From Bermanella sp051277445 (GTDB taxonomy: Bacteria; Pseudomonadota; Gammaproteobacteria; Pseudomonadales; Oceanobacteraceae), in NCBI GenBank assembly GCA_051277445.1, contig JBNMQC010000099.1, positions 1 to 9,148 of the forward strand: a DNA stretch of 9,148 nucleotides. The letters are read 5' to 3'. Position numbers and translations under genes: made by a program. Below the pieces are notes generated by a model. That model ran no database searches and was not told the origin of the DNA. It saw nothing but the letters and a program-made list of their open reading frames with translations. Positions 1 to 6,523 of the stretch are shown one piece after another (position 1 is the stretch's first letter; every line of letters begins with the position of its first letter).

Positions 1-1
1 T

Positions 2-960
2 ATTACGGATGACACAGAAGCCGATGGAGTTCCTGGAAATGGTGCCGATGTTACCCCTATGGACGGTAGTGTAATACCTAGCGATACGGACAATGATGGG
101 GCACCAGACTATAGCGATATTGACTCGGACAATGATGGTAAAGCGGATAAGGATGAAGCCGGTAAAGACAATGATCATGATGGTATTCCTGATGTTGTCG
201 ATCACGATGATAGTGGAGACGTTGCTGGCGGTGGCGATAGTGATAATGATGGTATTTCTGACGAAGAAGAATGTGCTACTTATCCAAACTGTCCTGATCT
301 AGATAATGATGGAAAGCCAGATTACATCGATAACAATAACGATTTTGATGATGATGGCTTAACGGATACAGAGGAAGACTCTAACCTTGATAAGGATAAC
401 GATCCCGCTACGAATCCTCGTGATACGGATGGTGATGGTATTCCTGATTATAAAGATACAGATTCAGATAACGACGGCTTATCAGATACGCAAGAAAGCA
501 CACCAAAAGGAAAAGATACTGATAAAGACGGTATACCTGATGTAATTGATGCCGATGATGCGTCAGGTGCGTCAGGAGACTCTGATAACGATGGTATTCC
601 TGACAGCATTGAGTGCAGTCTTTCACCTTGTCGAGATACAGATGGTGATGGCAAGCCAGACTACGCCGATGATGATTCTGATAACGATGGCATCAAAGAT
701 GGTGTGGAAGTGGGCAGTGATCCTGAAAATCCAAAGGACTCGGATGGCGATGGTATTCCTGATGTGGCTGACCCTGTTACCGGCGAAGAAGGAGAAAAAG
801 GCGGTGATAGCGATGGTGATGGCTTTGCCGATGTTGATGAGTGTGACAGCTGGCCCACGTGTTCAGATACGGACGGCGACGGCATTGCTGACTACATCGA
901 TAAAGACTCGTTTCCGATTGATGGGTCTAAAGAAGACACTGACTCGGATGCTGAAAAAGA
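2..960 (+). repeat. Thrombospondin type 3 calcium-binding repeat region (coding)
   Basis: The translated sequence repeats units of the form D-[ST]-D-x-D-G-x-x-D about fifteen times, usually 10-35 residues apart. At DNA level the string GATGGTATTCCTGA recurs at 179, 434, 590 and 749, so the region is also a degenerate direct repeat that could expand or contract by recombination. Three units carry a cysteine pair (codons at 272/290, 614/629 and 842/860), each followed by a second calcium motif ending in DY. Known for the family: each motif chelates calcium, and successive units wrap into a rigid, calcium-dependent rod. Confidence 0.9.
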
Positions 961-2152
961 ACTAGGTACCGTTAAAACAGGCGTAAGAGGCGCGGGTAGC
1001 CTTTCTTGGATGTTCTTTGCTGCCTTAGCCTTGCTTATTTCAGTTCGTCAAAACGCTGCTCGGCTTATGATTCTGCCCTTGTTGCTTAGTAGTGTTGCTG
1101 CGAATGCCACATGGTGGGAAGAGATGGACCTATATGTTGGCGCGGGTGTTGGCCAAAGTGAGCTTGATCCGCAGGTGAGTAATACCGCATACAGTGTTGA
1201 TGACCATAGTCAGAAGGCTTGGAAATTGACCGGTGGCTGGGACTGGAATGACTATATTTCTGTTGAAGCCTATTACTCAAACCTGGGGCGAGTAGATTTA
1301 AGTCAAGGTGCAGAAATTGAATACCGTATGTTTGGTGGTGATGCCATTTTACATTATTGGGCAAGAGGCGGTGAGCGTTCAAATGGCAGTGTGGCGATTT
1401 ATGCAAAAGCCGGTTTAAATCACATGAGTAATAAAGGTTATAACGTTAACTATGAATCAGATTATAAGTACCAGCTCTTTGGTGGAGTGGGGGCTGAGTG
1501 GTATTTACCTAACGATTTTAGTGCACGTTTAGAAATTGAGTCCTATGATATTGATGCGTCATTAATTTCGTTAAATTTGGTTAAGCGCTTTGGTTTAAAG
1601 CCTTCTAAAAAAGCGCTGCCTCCTTTGGTTGATACGCCTGCCATACAAGAAGAATTTATCGTTATGGTAGAGGCATTACCTGCAACAGCGGCAGGACCAG
1701 TGATTGTGGATAGTGACCTTGATGGCGTAACCGATGAACTTGATCAATGTGCAAATACACCTGTAGGTGTGAGTGTGAATGATGTCGGTTGTGCAATGTA
1801 TATGGGTGAAATAGGTGATGTTATTTCAAATGTTCAGTTTGAATTTAATTCTGCTGAATTACTTGTTTCCAGTGAGAAAAATTTGAATGTGGTGGCCGAT
1901 CTATTGACGACCTATAAATTGGTAAAGCTTGAAATACATGCTCATACTGACAGCATGGGGGCGGCGACATACAATAAACGCTTATCGCAAAACAGGGCAG
2001 ATGCCGTCGTAAAATTTTTACAGCAAAAAAGTATCGCAAAAGATCGTATGATCCCTAAAGGTTTTGGTGAGGATAAACCCGTAGCGGATAATAAAACAGA
2101 AGAAGGGCGTGCGAAAAACCGCCGTGTGGACTTTGTTGTGATCGAGCGCTAG
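2..2152 (+). CDS. TSP3-repeat / OmpA-family outer membrane protein, 5'-truncated by window edge
   Basis: The frame is open from base 2, so the start is probably upstream; the ATG at 59 has no special support. Visible order: an acidic region with fifteen clear DxDxDG-type thrombospondin type 3 calcium-binding motifs (to about 960); a hydrophobic stretch (about 989-1108) that begins GAGSLSW and ends in a signal-peptidase-like ANA; an OmpA-like beta-barrel (about 1109-1594) opening with DLYVGAGVG and with alternating aromatic/polar strands; a linker; one more TSP3 unit with two cysteines (1706-1792); and an OmpA C-terminal domain (about 1802-2149). The last has the HTDSMG...YNKRLSQNRAD signature, with the Asp (codon 1949) and Arg (codon 1994) that bind diaminopimelate of peptidoglycan in this family. 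Likely role: an outer-membrane protein anchored to the cell wall with a calcium-stiffened extension. The internal hydrophobic segment is odd and may be a processing site. Function beyond this is not known. Confidence 0.88.
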   Translation: MTDDTEADGVPGNGADVTPMDGSVIPSDTDNDGAPDYSDIDSDNDGKADKDEAGKDNDHDGIPDVVDHDDSGDVAGGGDSDNDGISDEEECATYPNCPDLDNDGKPDYIDNNNDFDDDGLTDTEEDSNLDKDNDPATNPRDTDGDGIPDYKDTDSDNDGLSDTQESTPKGKDTDKDGIPDVIDADDASGASGDSDNDGIPDSIECSLSPCRDTDGDGKPDYADDDSDNDGIKDGVEVGSDPENPKDSDGDGIPDVADPVTGEEGEKGGDSDGDGFADVDECDSWPTCSDTDGDGIADYIDKDSFPIDGSKEDTDSDAEKELGTVKTGVRGAGSLSWMFFAALALLISVRQNAARLMILPLLLSSVAANATWWEEMDLYVGAGVGQSELDPQVSNTAYSVDDHSQKAWKLTGGWDWNDYISVEAYYSNLGRVDLSQGAEIEYRMFGGDAILHYWARGGERSNGSVAIYAKAGLNHMSNKGYNVNYESDYKYQLFGGVGAEWYLPNDFSARLEIESYDIDASLISLNLVKRFGLKPSKKALPPLVDTPAIQEEFIVMVEALPATAAGPVIVDSDLDGVTDELDQCANTPVGVSVNDVGCAMYMGEIGDVISNVQFEFNSAELLVSSEKNLNVVADLLTTYKLVKLEIHAHTDSMGAATYNKRLSQNRADAVVKFLQQKSIAKDRMIPKGFGEDKPVADNKTEEGRAKNRRVDFVVIER
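989..1108 (+). other. Internal GlyGly-CTERM-like sorting segment followed by a signal-peptide-like segment
   Basis: The sequence encodes KTGVR then GAGSLSW, a run of about 14 hydrophobic residues, and a weakly basic stretch (SVRQNAAR). This matches the layout of GlyGly-CTERM tails: a small Gly/Ser motif, one transmembrane helix and basic residues. Such tails normally end a protein and are cut by rhombosortase. Here the frame continues into a second hydrophobic stretch, MILPLLLSSVAANA, whose end resembles a signal peptidase I site, directly before the barrel. That processing happens at either place is inference. Confidence 0.5.
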
Positions 2153-2163
2153 TGGTGTTTTTT

Positions 2164-2204
2164 GTAAACTACGTAATGAAATATTTTTTCATTACGTAGT
2201 TTAC
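2164..2204. terminator. Perfect 18-bp inverted repeat between convergent genes; possible bidirectional terminator
   Basis: Left arm 2164-2181 (GTAAACTACGTAATGAAA) is the exact reverse complement of 2187-2204, with a 5-base loop. It starts 12 bases after the OmpA-family stop and ends 54 bases before the stop of the converging yedI-like gene, the expected place for a shared terminator. The stem has only five G-C pairs and neither side is followed by a proper T-tract (TCTTTG on the plus strand), so it is not a textbook intrinsic terminator. It could instead protect mRNA 3' ends or bind a protein. Confidence 0.55.
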
Positions 2205-2258
2205 TCTTTGAGAAATATAGAACATTTACCATGGATAATTAAGGTGGCAGTTGATTAT

Positions 2259-3194
2259 TTATATCTTTGATTTAGCCCAAGCGCCTGCTTGAATAACCAC
2301 TACAATGAAACTTCCCAGTACCAAGCCCACGACCAAATCAAACAAAATCGGCAGCATGGCACCACTTAAGCTTGCTATTGCCCCTAGTCCATGGGACCAA
2401 AGGTTAATGTCATCGACAAGGTGATGCAAAAACGGCAATCCGTGAACCAAGATGCTGCCGCCCACTAAAAACATGGCGGCGGTGCCCACAATCGACAGTG
2501 TTCTCATTAACTGCGGTGCAAACCATAATAAACCGCCCCCCAGTTTATTGAGTAAGCCAGCTGCATGTTTGTGGGTTAAATACAGTCCCATGTCATCCAG
2601 TTTGACAATTAAGGCGACTAAACCATACACACCAGCTGTCATGGCAATAGCAATGGTGCTGACCACGAGTATTTGGCTGGTCAGTGTGGCGGTTGCCACT
2701 GTGCCTAATGCGATAACGATAATTTCTGCGGATAGAATAAAGTCGGTTCGAATGGCCCCTTTAATTTTGCCTTTTTCAAAAGCTACCAAGTCTTGCTTAG
2801 GGTCGGCAATGGCTTCAATTTTGCTTTTATGAGCTTGGCTATCTTGTTTGTTTTTGCGATGTAGCACACTGTGAATGATTTTCTCAGCCCCTTCGAAACA
2901 TAAATACGCGCCCCCAAGCATCAGTAGCGGTTGAATGAGCCAGGGGAAGATGGCGCTAATAGCAATGGCAATGGGCACTAGAATCAGTTTGTTTAAGAAT
3001 GAGCCTTTGGCCACGGCCCAAACCACAGGCAGTTCACGCTCTGCACGAATGCCACTCACTTGCTGGGCGTTTAAGGCAAGATCATCTCCAAGCACCCCCG
3101 CGGTCTTTTTGGCGGCCACTTTGCTCATGACAGCAATGTCGTCTAATACGGTGGCAATATCATCTAATAGCGTTAATAAGCTCGCGCCAGCCAT
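2259..3194 (-). CDS. yedI: DUF808 / YedI-family inner membrane protein
   Basis: The 311-residue product matches the DUF808 family (E. coli YedI, about 305 residues) along its whole length. The N-terminus MAGASLLTLLDDIATVLDDI is typical, followed by the conserved soluble stretch KKTAGVLGDDLALNAQQVSG and about five hydrophobic segments (roughly residues 68-98, 151-170, 175-198, 232-255 and 282-303). A charged cytosolic-type loop lies at about 112-148. It is probably an integral inner-membrane protein; no biochemical role is established for the family. The ATG at 3194 is preceded on the minus strand by AAAGGA with a 6-base spacer, which supports this start. The gene diverges from dnaX and converges with the OmpA-family gene, so it is likely a single-gene transcript. 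Family assignment is firm; function is unknown. Confidence 0.9.
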   Translation of the reverse strand: MAGASLLTLLDDIATVLDDIAVMSKVAAKKTAGVLGDDLALNAQQVSGIRAERELPVVWAVAKGSFLNKLILVPIAIAISAIFPWLIQPLLMLGGAYLCFEGAEKIIHSVLHRKNKQDSQAHKSKIEAIADPKQDLVAFEKGKIKGAIRTDFILSAEIIVIALGTVATATLTSQILVVSTIAIAMTAGVYGLVALIVKLDDMGLYLTHKHAAGLLNKLGGGLLWFAPQLMRTLSIVGTAAMFLVGGSILVHGLPFLHHLVDDINLWSHGLGAIASLSGAMLPILFDLVVGLVLGSFIVVVIQAGAWAKSKI

Positions 3195-3394
3195 GGTGTG
3201 TCCTTTTGATGGTTGCGTTTTAATGATTAGAGTATGGGCGTATCTTATCTGAAATTAAGCCTGTATATATGACTTAATTGGCGGGATGGGTTGGCCCCTT
3301 GCCTAGCATTGTCAGGCTAGGTCAGATATCATCTGTGCCTATTATTTTCCCTGTAAATCAGGCTGTTAGGCCAAGCAAGGCTGAGAAATATTTC
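3195..3394. promoter_or_regulatory. Divergent intergenic region between yedI and dnaX
   Basis: These 200 bases must hold the promoters for both divergent genes, but no -35/-10 pair with good spacing could be picked with confidence. Two small inverted repeats are visible: AATTAAG/CTTAATT (3253-3259 and 3273-3279, 13-base loop) and CCTAGC/GCTAGG (3302-3307 and 3316-3321, 8-base loop). Either could be an operator or leader hairpin, or chance. No 4.5S RNA signature is present. Confidence 0.4.
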
Positions 3395-4533
3395 ATGAGT
3401 TATCAGGTACTGGCGCGTAAATGGCGTCCACAATTTTTCAAGGACATGGTAGGGCAAGAGCATGTCATGCGCGCCCTTATCAACGCCCTTGATAATCAGC
3501 GCCTGCATCATGCGTATTTGTTTACGGGTACCCGTGGCGTGGGTAAAACCACCATTGCCCGTATTTTGGCCAAGTGCCTGAACTGTGAGCAAGGCATTAC
3601 CTCTGAGCCCTGTGGTGAATGTAACAGCTGCCAAGAAATCAGTCAGGGCCGCTTTGTTGACTTAATCGAAGTGGATGCCGCCTCGCGTACCAAGGTTGAA
3701 GATACCCGCGAAATTCTCGATAACGTGCAATATGCGCCTACCCGCGGTCGCTTCAAGGTCTACCTCATCGATGAGGTACACATGCTTTCAAACTCCAGTT
3801 TTAACGCCTTGCTAAAAACCCTGGAAGAACCCCCAGAACACGTAAAATTCCTATTAGCCACCACCGATCCACAAAAACTACCGGCCACTATTTTAAGTCG
3901 CTGCTTACAGTTCAGTTTAAAGAACATGACCCCTGAGCGCATTGTGGGTTATTTAAAGAATATTCTGGGTCAAGAAAATATCCCAGCAGAAGAGCCGGGT
4001 TTATGGCTTTTAGGCCGCGCGGCCGAAGGCAGTATGCGCGATGCATTAAGCCTCACCGACCAAGCCATTAGTTTTGGCCAAGGTCATATTAAAGAATTAG
4101 ACGTAGCCAGTATGCTGGGTACGGTGGATCGTGGTCGTGTATTCCAACTGGCCATTGCCTTAGCCGAAGCAGACGCCGCTACGGCTTTGCAGTTAGTGGC
4201 GCAAATGGCTGAACACGCAGTGGATTTCAATAACCTATTGGCAGACCTTATTCACTTGATTCACCGCATTGCCATTGCCCAAGCGGTGCCCGATGCGGTG
4301 GACAACAGCCAAGGGGACAAAGAGCAAGTTTTAGCTTTAGCCCAAGCCATGAGCCCTGCCATGATTCAGCTCATGTATCAGGTGGCATTAACCGGTAAAC
4401 GAGATTTGCCGCTGGCACCAGAGCCGCGCTCCGGCATGGAGATGACCTTACTGCGCATGATTAACTTTGCGCCAGTGGGCCAACAGGCCGAAGCCCAAAG
4501 CCCCGCGGGAGTGCCCCAGGTAAAAAAGCCTGA
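3395..4533 (+). CDS. dnaX: DNA polymerase III subunit gamma, predicted -1 frameshift product of dnaX
   Basis: Ribosomes slipping back one base on A AAA AAG (4522-4528) would read GCC then stop at TGA 4531-4533. The product would have 379 residues: tau residues 1-378 plus one alanine. It keeps the AAA+ ATPase and the oligomerising domain III, which ends near residue 360, but none of the linker and domain V that bind the polymerase core and helicase. E. coli gamma is 431 residues, so this one is about 50 shorter and stops just after domain III. Production is inferred from the signal, not observed. Confidence 0.75.
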
Positions 4534-5497
4534 TCTGGCGCATCTCAAGCGCCAGATCATCAATACGGCGCACGATACCAGTGGTGACATTGCCCTCCCT
4601 GTTAGTCAAGTGTCAGCGGTTGAACCCTGCTCACCTGACTCTACACCAGAGGGGGTCACTGAAGCGGTACCTTCGCAAAACAATGATTTTATACCGCAAA
4701 CAGGTGAAGAGCTGCGCGCACCAGAAGCCGCACCGGCTCTATCCCCAGAACCGGCTTACGTTTCAGCACCTAAGCCAGACGAGCTAGATGTTCCTTGGGA
4801 TACATCAAATGAGCCACATATTGAGCCGTCTGTCGCCCCTGAAGCGCCATCGCCACAGGAGATGCCAGCGCAAGAAGCGCCGGTTGAAGTGGCTCAGCCC
4901 GCACACAAATCGGTTGAGCCCGCTCAGCCAAATGTGATCGAGCCACCTATGCAAGCGGCCAGTCCTGCTCCTATCCCGCAGATGACAGCCGTTGCAGAAC
5001 CTCAGGTACAAGCGCCAAATGAGCCAAGCGCCGAAGAACAAGAGCAACAAATCAATGCCGCGGCTAAACAAGCGCAGTTAGAACAAGAAATTGCCGATTT
5101 AAAAGTCATGCCGCTCAATAGTGCAAGCTGGCCCATGATATTCAACGCCCTGCCGTTAGAGGGCATGTTACGAAATCTGGTGGCCAATACCTGCTTAATG
5201 CAAGCTGAGGGCAGCCAATTAGTGTTTCACAGTGATGCAGGCCATATGCGTTTATTTGGTGAGGCCCATCAAAAACGCTTTGCTCAGGTATTGAACGAGG
5301 CGCTCAATCAAACCTATCAGGTGCAAGTATTAGAAGGCCCTATTCAGTTTGAAACACCGGCACAGCGCGCACAGCGACTGCAAGAAGAGCGACTAGCGCA
5401 AGCGGTTGCCAGCATCGAGCAAGACCCAAAAGTACAAGCCCTGCGACAAGCGTTCAATGCGCAGGTTATAATGGATACCATTACCCCCGTTGACTGA
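3395..5497 (+). CDS. dnaX: DNA polymerase III subunit tau (full-length DnaX product)
   Basis: The 700-residue tau is the ATPase of the clamp loader, which opens the beta clamp and ties polymerase cores together. Domain I-II (about 1-240) is an AAA+ module: Walker A GTRGVGKT at 45-52, zinc cysteines C64, C73, C76 and C79 (the positions used in E. coli), Walker B LIDEVH around 124-129, sensor 1 LLATTD at 153-158, and the SRC arginine-finger motif at 168-170. Domain III runs to about 360. Next comes a long, probably disordered Pro/Ala/Glu/Gln-rich linker (about 380-560). Domain V (about 562-700) matches the E. coli tau region that binds the polymerase alpha subunit. I chose ATG 3395 because the product then begins MSYQVLARKWRP as in homologs; the frame is open upstream but that extension is not family-like. 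The ribosome site is weak (TGAGAAA). A frameshift signal at 4507-4559 gives a shorter second product. Confidence 0.97.
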   Translation: MSYQVLARKWRPQFFKDMVGQEHVMRALINALDNQRLHHAYLFTGTRGVGKTTIARILAKCLNCEQGITSEPCGECNSCQEISQGRFVDLIEVDAASRTKVEDTREILDNVQYAPTRGRFKVYLIDEVHMLSNSSFNALLKTLEEPPEHVKFLLATTDPQKLPATILSRCLQFSLKNMTPERIVGYLKNILGQENIPAEEPGLWLLGRAAEGSMRDALSLTDQAISFGQGHIKELDVASMLGTVDRGRVFQLAIALAEADAATALQLVAQMAEHAVDFNNLLADLIHLIHRIAIAQAVPDAVDNSQGDKEQVLALAQAMSPAMIQLMYQVALTGKRDLPLAPEPRSGMEMTLLRMINFAPVGQQAEAQSPAGVPQVKKPDLAHLKRQIINTAHDTSGDIALPVSQVSAVEPCSPDSTPEGVTEAVPSQNNDFIPQTGEELRAPEAAPALSPEPAYVSAPKPDELDVPWDTSNEPHIEPSVAPEAPSPQEMPAQEAPVEVAQPAHKSVEPAQPNVIEPPMQAASPAPIPQMTAVAEPQVQAPNEPSAEEQEQQINAAAKQAQLEQEIADLKVMPLNSASWPMIFNALPLEGMLRNLVANTCLMQAEGSQLVFHSDAGHMRLFGEAHQKRFAQVLNEALNQTYQVQVLEGPIQFETPAQRAQRLQEERLAQAVASIEQDPKVQALRQAFNAQVIMDTITPVD
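4507..4559 (+). promoter_or_regulatory. Programmed -1 ribosomal frameshift signal in dnaX
   Basis: Three elements line up as in E. coli dnaX. A Shine-Dalgarno-like GGGAG lies at 4507-4511, ten bases before the slippery heptamer A AAA AAG at 4522-4528, which is in the correct phase (zero frame GTA AAA AAG). Downstream is an 11-bp perfect stem: 4531-4541 pairs with 4549-4559 around a 7-base loop ATCTCAA. The spacer is only two bases, so the lowest pairs would be melted at the ribosome entrance. The -1 frame stop TGA is the second codon after the shift. The stem is rich in G-C at its apical part (CTGGCGC). Confidence 0.9.
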
Positions 5498-5539
5498 GTT
5501 AACAGGCAATAAACAACCCAAATCATTGAGGAATTCAAC

Positions 5540-5866
5540 ATGATGAAAGGCGGCATGGGCAACTTGATGAAGCAAGCCCAAAAAATGCAAGAACGTATGC
5601 AAAAGGCACAAGAAGAGCTAGCCAATGCAGAAACCACAGGTGAGTCAGGTGCTGGCCTTGTGAAAATCGTAATGACAGGTCGTCATGACGTGAAAAGCGT
5701 GTCACTAGATGACAGCTTAATGGAAGAAGACAAAGAAATTATTGAAGACCTAGTGGCTGCAGCCGTAAACGATGCGGTACGCAAAATCGAAGCAGCAAGT
5801 GCTGAGAAAATGGGCTCCATGACCGATGGCATGGGTCTACCACCAGGTATGAAACTTCCTTTTTAA
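5540..5866 (+). CDS. ybaB: YbaB/EbfC-family nucleoid-associated protein
   Basis: The 108-residue product is a small dimeric DNA-binding protein. Visible signatures: the glycine/methionine-rich start MMKGGMGNLMKQAQKMQ, a charged coiled-coil-like helix (about 8-31), the highly conserved TGESGAGLVK core, the LEDLVAAA-type helix (here IEDLVAAAVNDA), and a C-terminus GMGLPPGMKLPF that mirrors E. coli YbaB. Length is normal. It starts 42 bases after dnaX and ends 15 bases before recR, the standard dnaX-ybaB-recR order. GAGGA at 5528-5532, seven bases from the first ATG, favours that ATG over the one at 5543. Family members bind DNA as tweezer-like dimers; a role in recombination or gene regulation is inferred from context. 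Confidence 0.97.
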   Translation: MMKGGMGNLMKQAQKMQERMQKAQEELANAETTGESGAGLVKIVMTGRHDVKSVSLDDSLMEEDKEIIEDLVAAAVNDAVRKIEAASAEKMGSMTDGMGLPPGMKLPF

Positions 5867-5881
5867 GGAATAGAGCAGGTT

Positions 5882-6481
5882 ATGGCATCTCTTAGCCCAC
5901 TGATTAATGAATTGGTTCAAGCGCTTACGATCTTACCCGGTGTGGGGCCTAAATCGGCCCAGCGATTGGCTTTGTATTTACTTGAAAAAGACAAAGCCGG
6001 TGCCGCCAGTTTAGTGGCCACATTAAGCGAAGCCCTTGATAAAGTAGGGCATTGCCAGCAGTGTCGTAACCTGACAGAAACCGAGTTTTGCCCTGTGTGT
6101 GATGATGCCAAGCGCAATGACGATCAACTGTGTGTGGTAGAAACACCCGCTGAAGTATTGGCCATTGAGCAAACCGGTTTTAAAGGTCGCTATTTTGTTT
6201 TGTTTGGGCGCTTAAGCCCCATCGAAGGCATTGGCCCGGATGCGCTTGGCTTAGATAAACTGAAAAGCTGGGTGCTTGAAAAAGGTGTGCAAGAAATTAT
6301 CTTAGCCACCAACCCCACGGTTGAAGGGGAAGCCACGGCCCAGTACATCCAGCAGATGTTTTCAGGCAAAAATGTGGACGTGAGTCGTATTGCTCATGGC
6401 GTGCCACTAGGCGGCGAACTTGAGTATGTTGACGGCGGCACCTTAGCTCATGCGCTAGCTGGTCGTAAAAGCGTTTATTAA
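5882..6481 (+). CDS. recR: Recombination mediator protein RecR
   Basis: The 199-residue product works with RecO and RecF to load RecA on SSB-coated single-strand gaps in the cytoplasm. Domain order: an N-terminal helix-hairpin-helix (LPGVGPKSAQRLAL, 18-31), a zinc finger with C58, C61, C70 and C73, a Toprim domain starting near 83 (CVVETPAEVLAIEQT, LFGRLSPIEGIGPD), the Toprim-associated LATNPTVEGEATA around 141-153, and a C-terminal Walker-B-like/HGVPLGGELEYVD segment. Length and all motifs match E. coli RecR (201 residues). AAGGA overlaps the ybaB stop 12 bases before the ATG, and GAGCAGG lies closer, so translation is probably coupled to ybaB. Nothing is missing. Confidence 0.98.
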   Translation: MASLSPLINELVQALTILPGVGPKSAQRLALYLLEKDKAGAASLVATLSEALDKVGHCQQCRNLTETEFCPVCDDAKRNDDQLCVVETPAEVLAIEQTGFKGRYFVLFGRLSPIEGIGPDALGLDKLKSWVLEKGVQEIILATNPTVEGEATAQYIQQMFSGKNVDVSRIAHGVPLGGELEYVDGGTLAHALAGRKSVY

Positions 6482-6523
6482 ATCCATTTGTTAGCTCCTT
6501 TCGCCTCACTGAATTAGGCCCAT

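Noticed and set aside
59..61. ATG at 59 as the true start of the TSP3-OmpA protein
   Set aside because: The frame is open to the window edge with a further degenerate calcium-motif-like residue run before it, and no signal peptide follows this ATG, as an exported protein would need.
179..763. Direct repeats suggestive of a CRISPR array or minisatellite
   Set aside because: The repeats are in coding phase and follow the DxDxDG protein motif; spacing is irregular and spacers are not unique non-coding sequence.
661..885. Antisense frame opposite the TSP3 region (Ser/Pro-rich)
   Set aside because: It is a shadow created by the repetitive GAT/TCA composition of the real gene, with no ribosome site or family resemblance.
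1067..1069. Internal ATG as the start of a separate OmpA gene with its own signal peptide
   Set aside because: No Shine-Dalgarno precedes it, the hydrophobic stretch has no basic n-region after that Met, and the reading frame is continuous with the repeat region. It remains a possible evolutionary fusion point.
3278..3394. A 39-codon upstream extension of dnaX from a TTG at 3278
   Set aside because: The added residues are not like DnaX N-termini, while ATG 3395 gives MSYQVLARKWRP at the usual protein start; the region also contains inverted repeats typical of a leader or promoter.
3290..3394. Possible 4.5S SRP RNA upstream of dnaX
   Set aside because: A GGTCAG string and small hairpins are present, but the diagnostic GGAAG...AGCAGCC apical-loop sequence is absent.
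4805..5071. Antisense frame opposite the dnaX linker
   Set aside because: It is an Arg/Leu/Trp-rich shadow of the Pro/Ala/Glu-coding linker, with no support as a gene.
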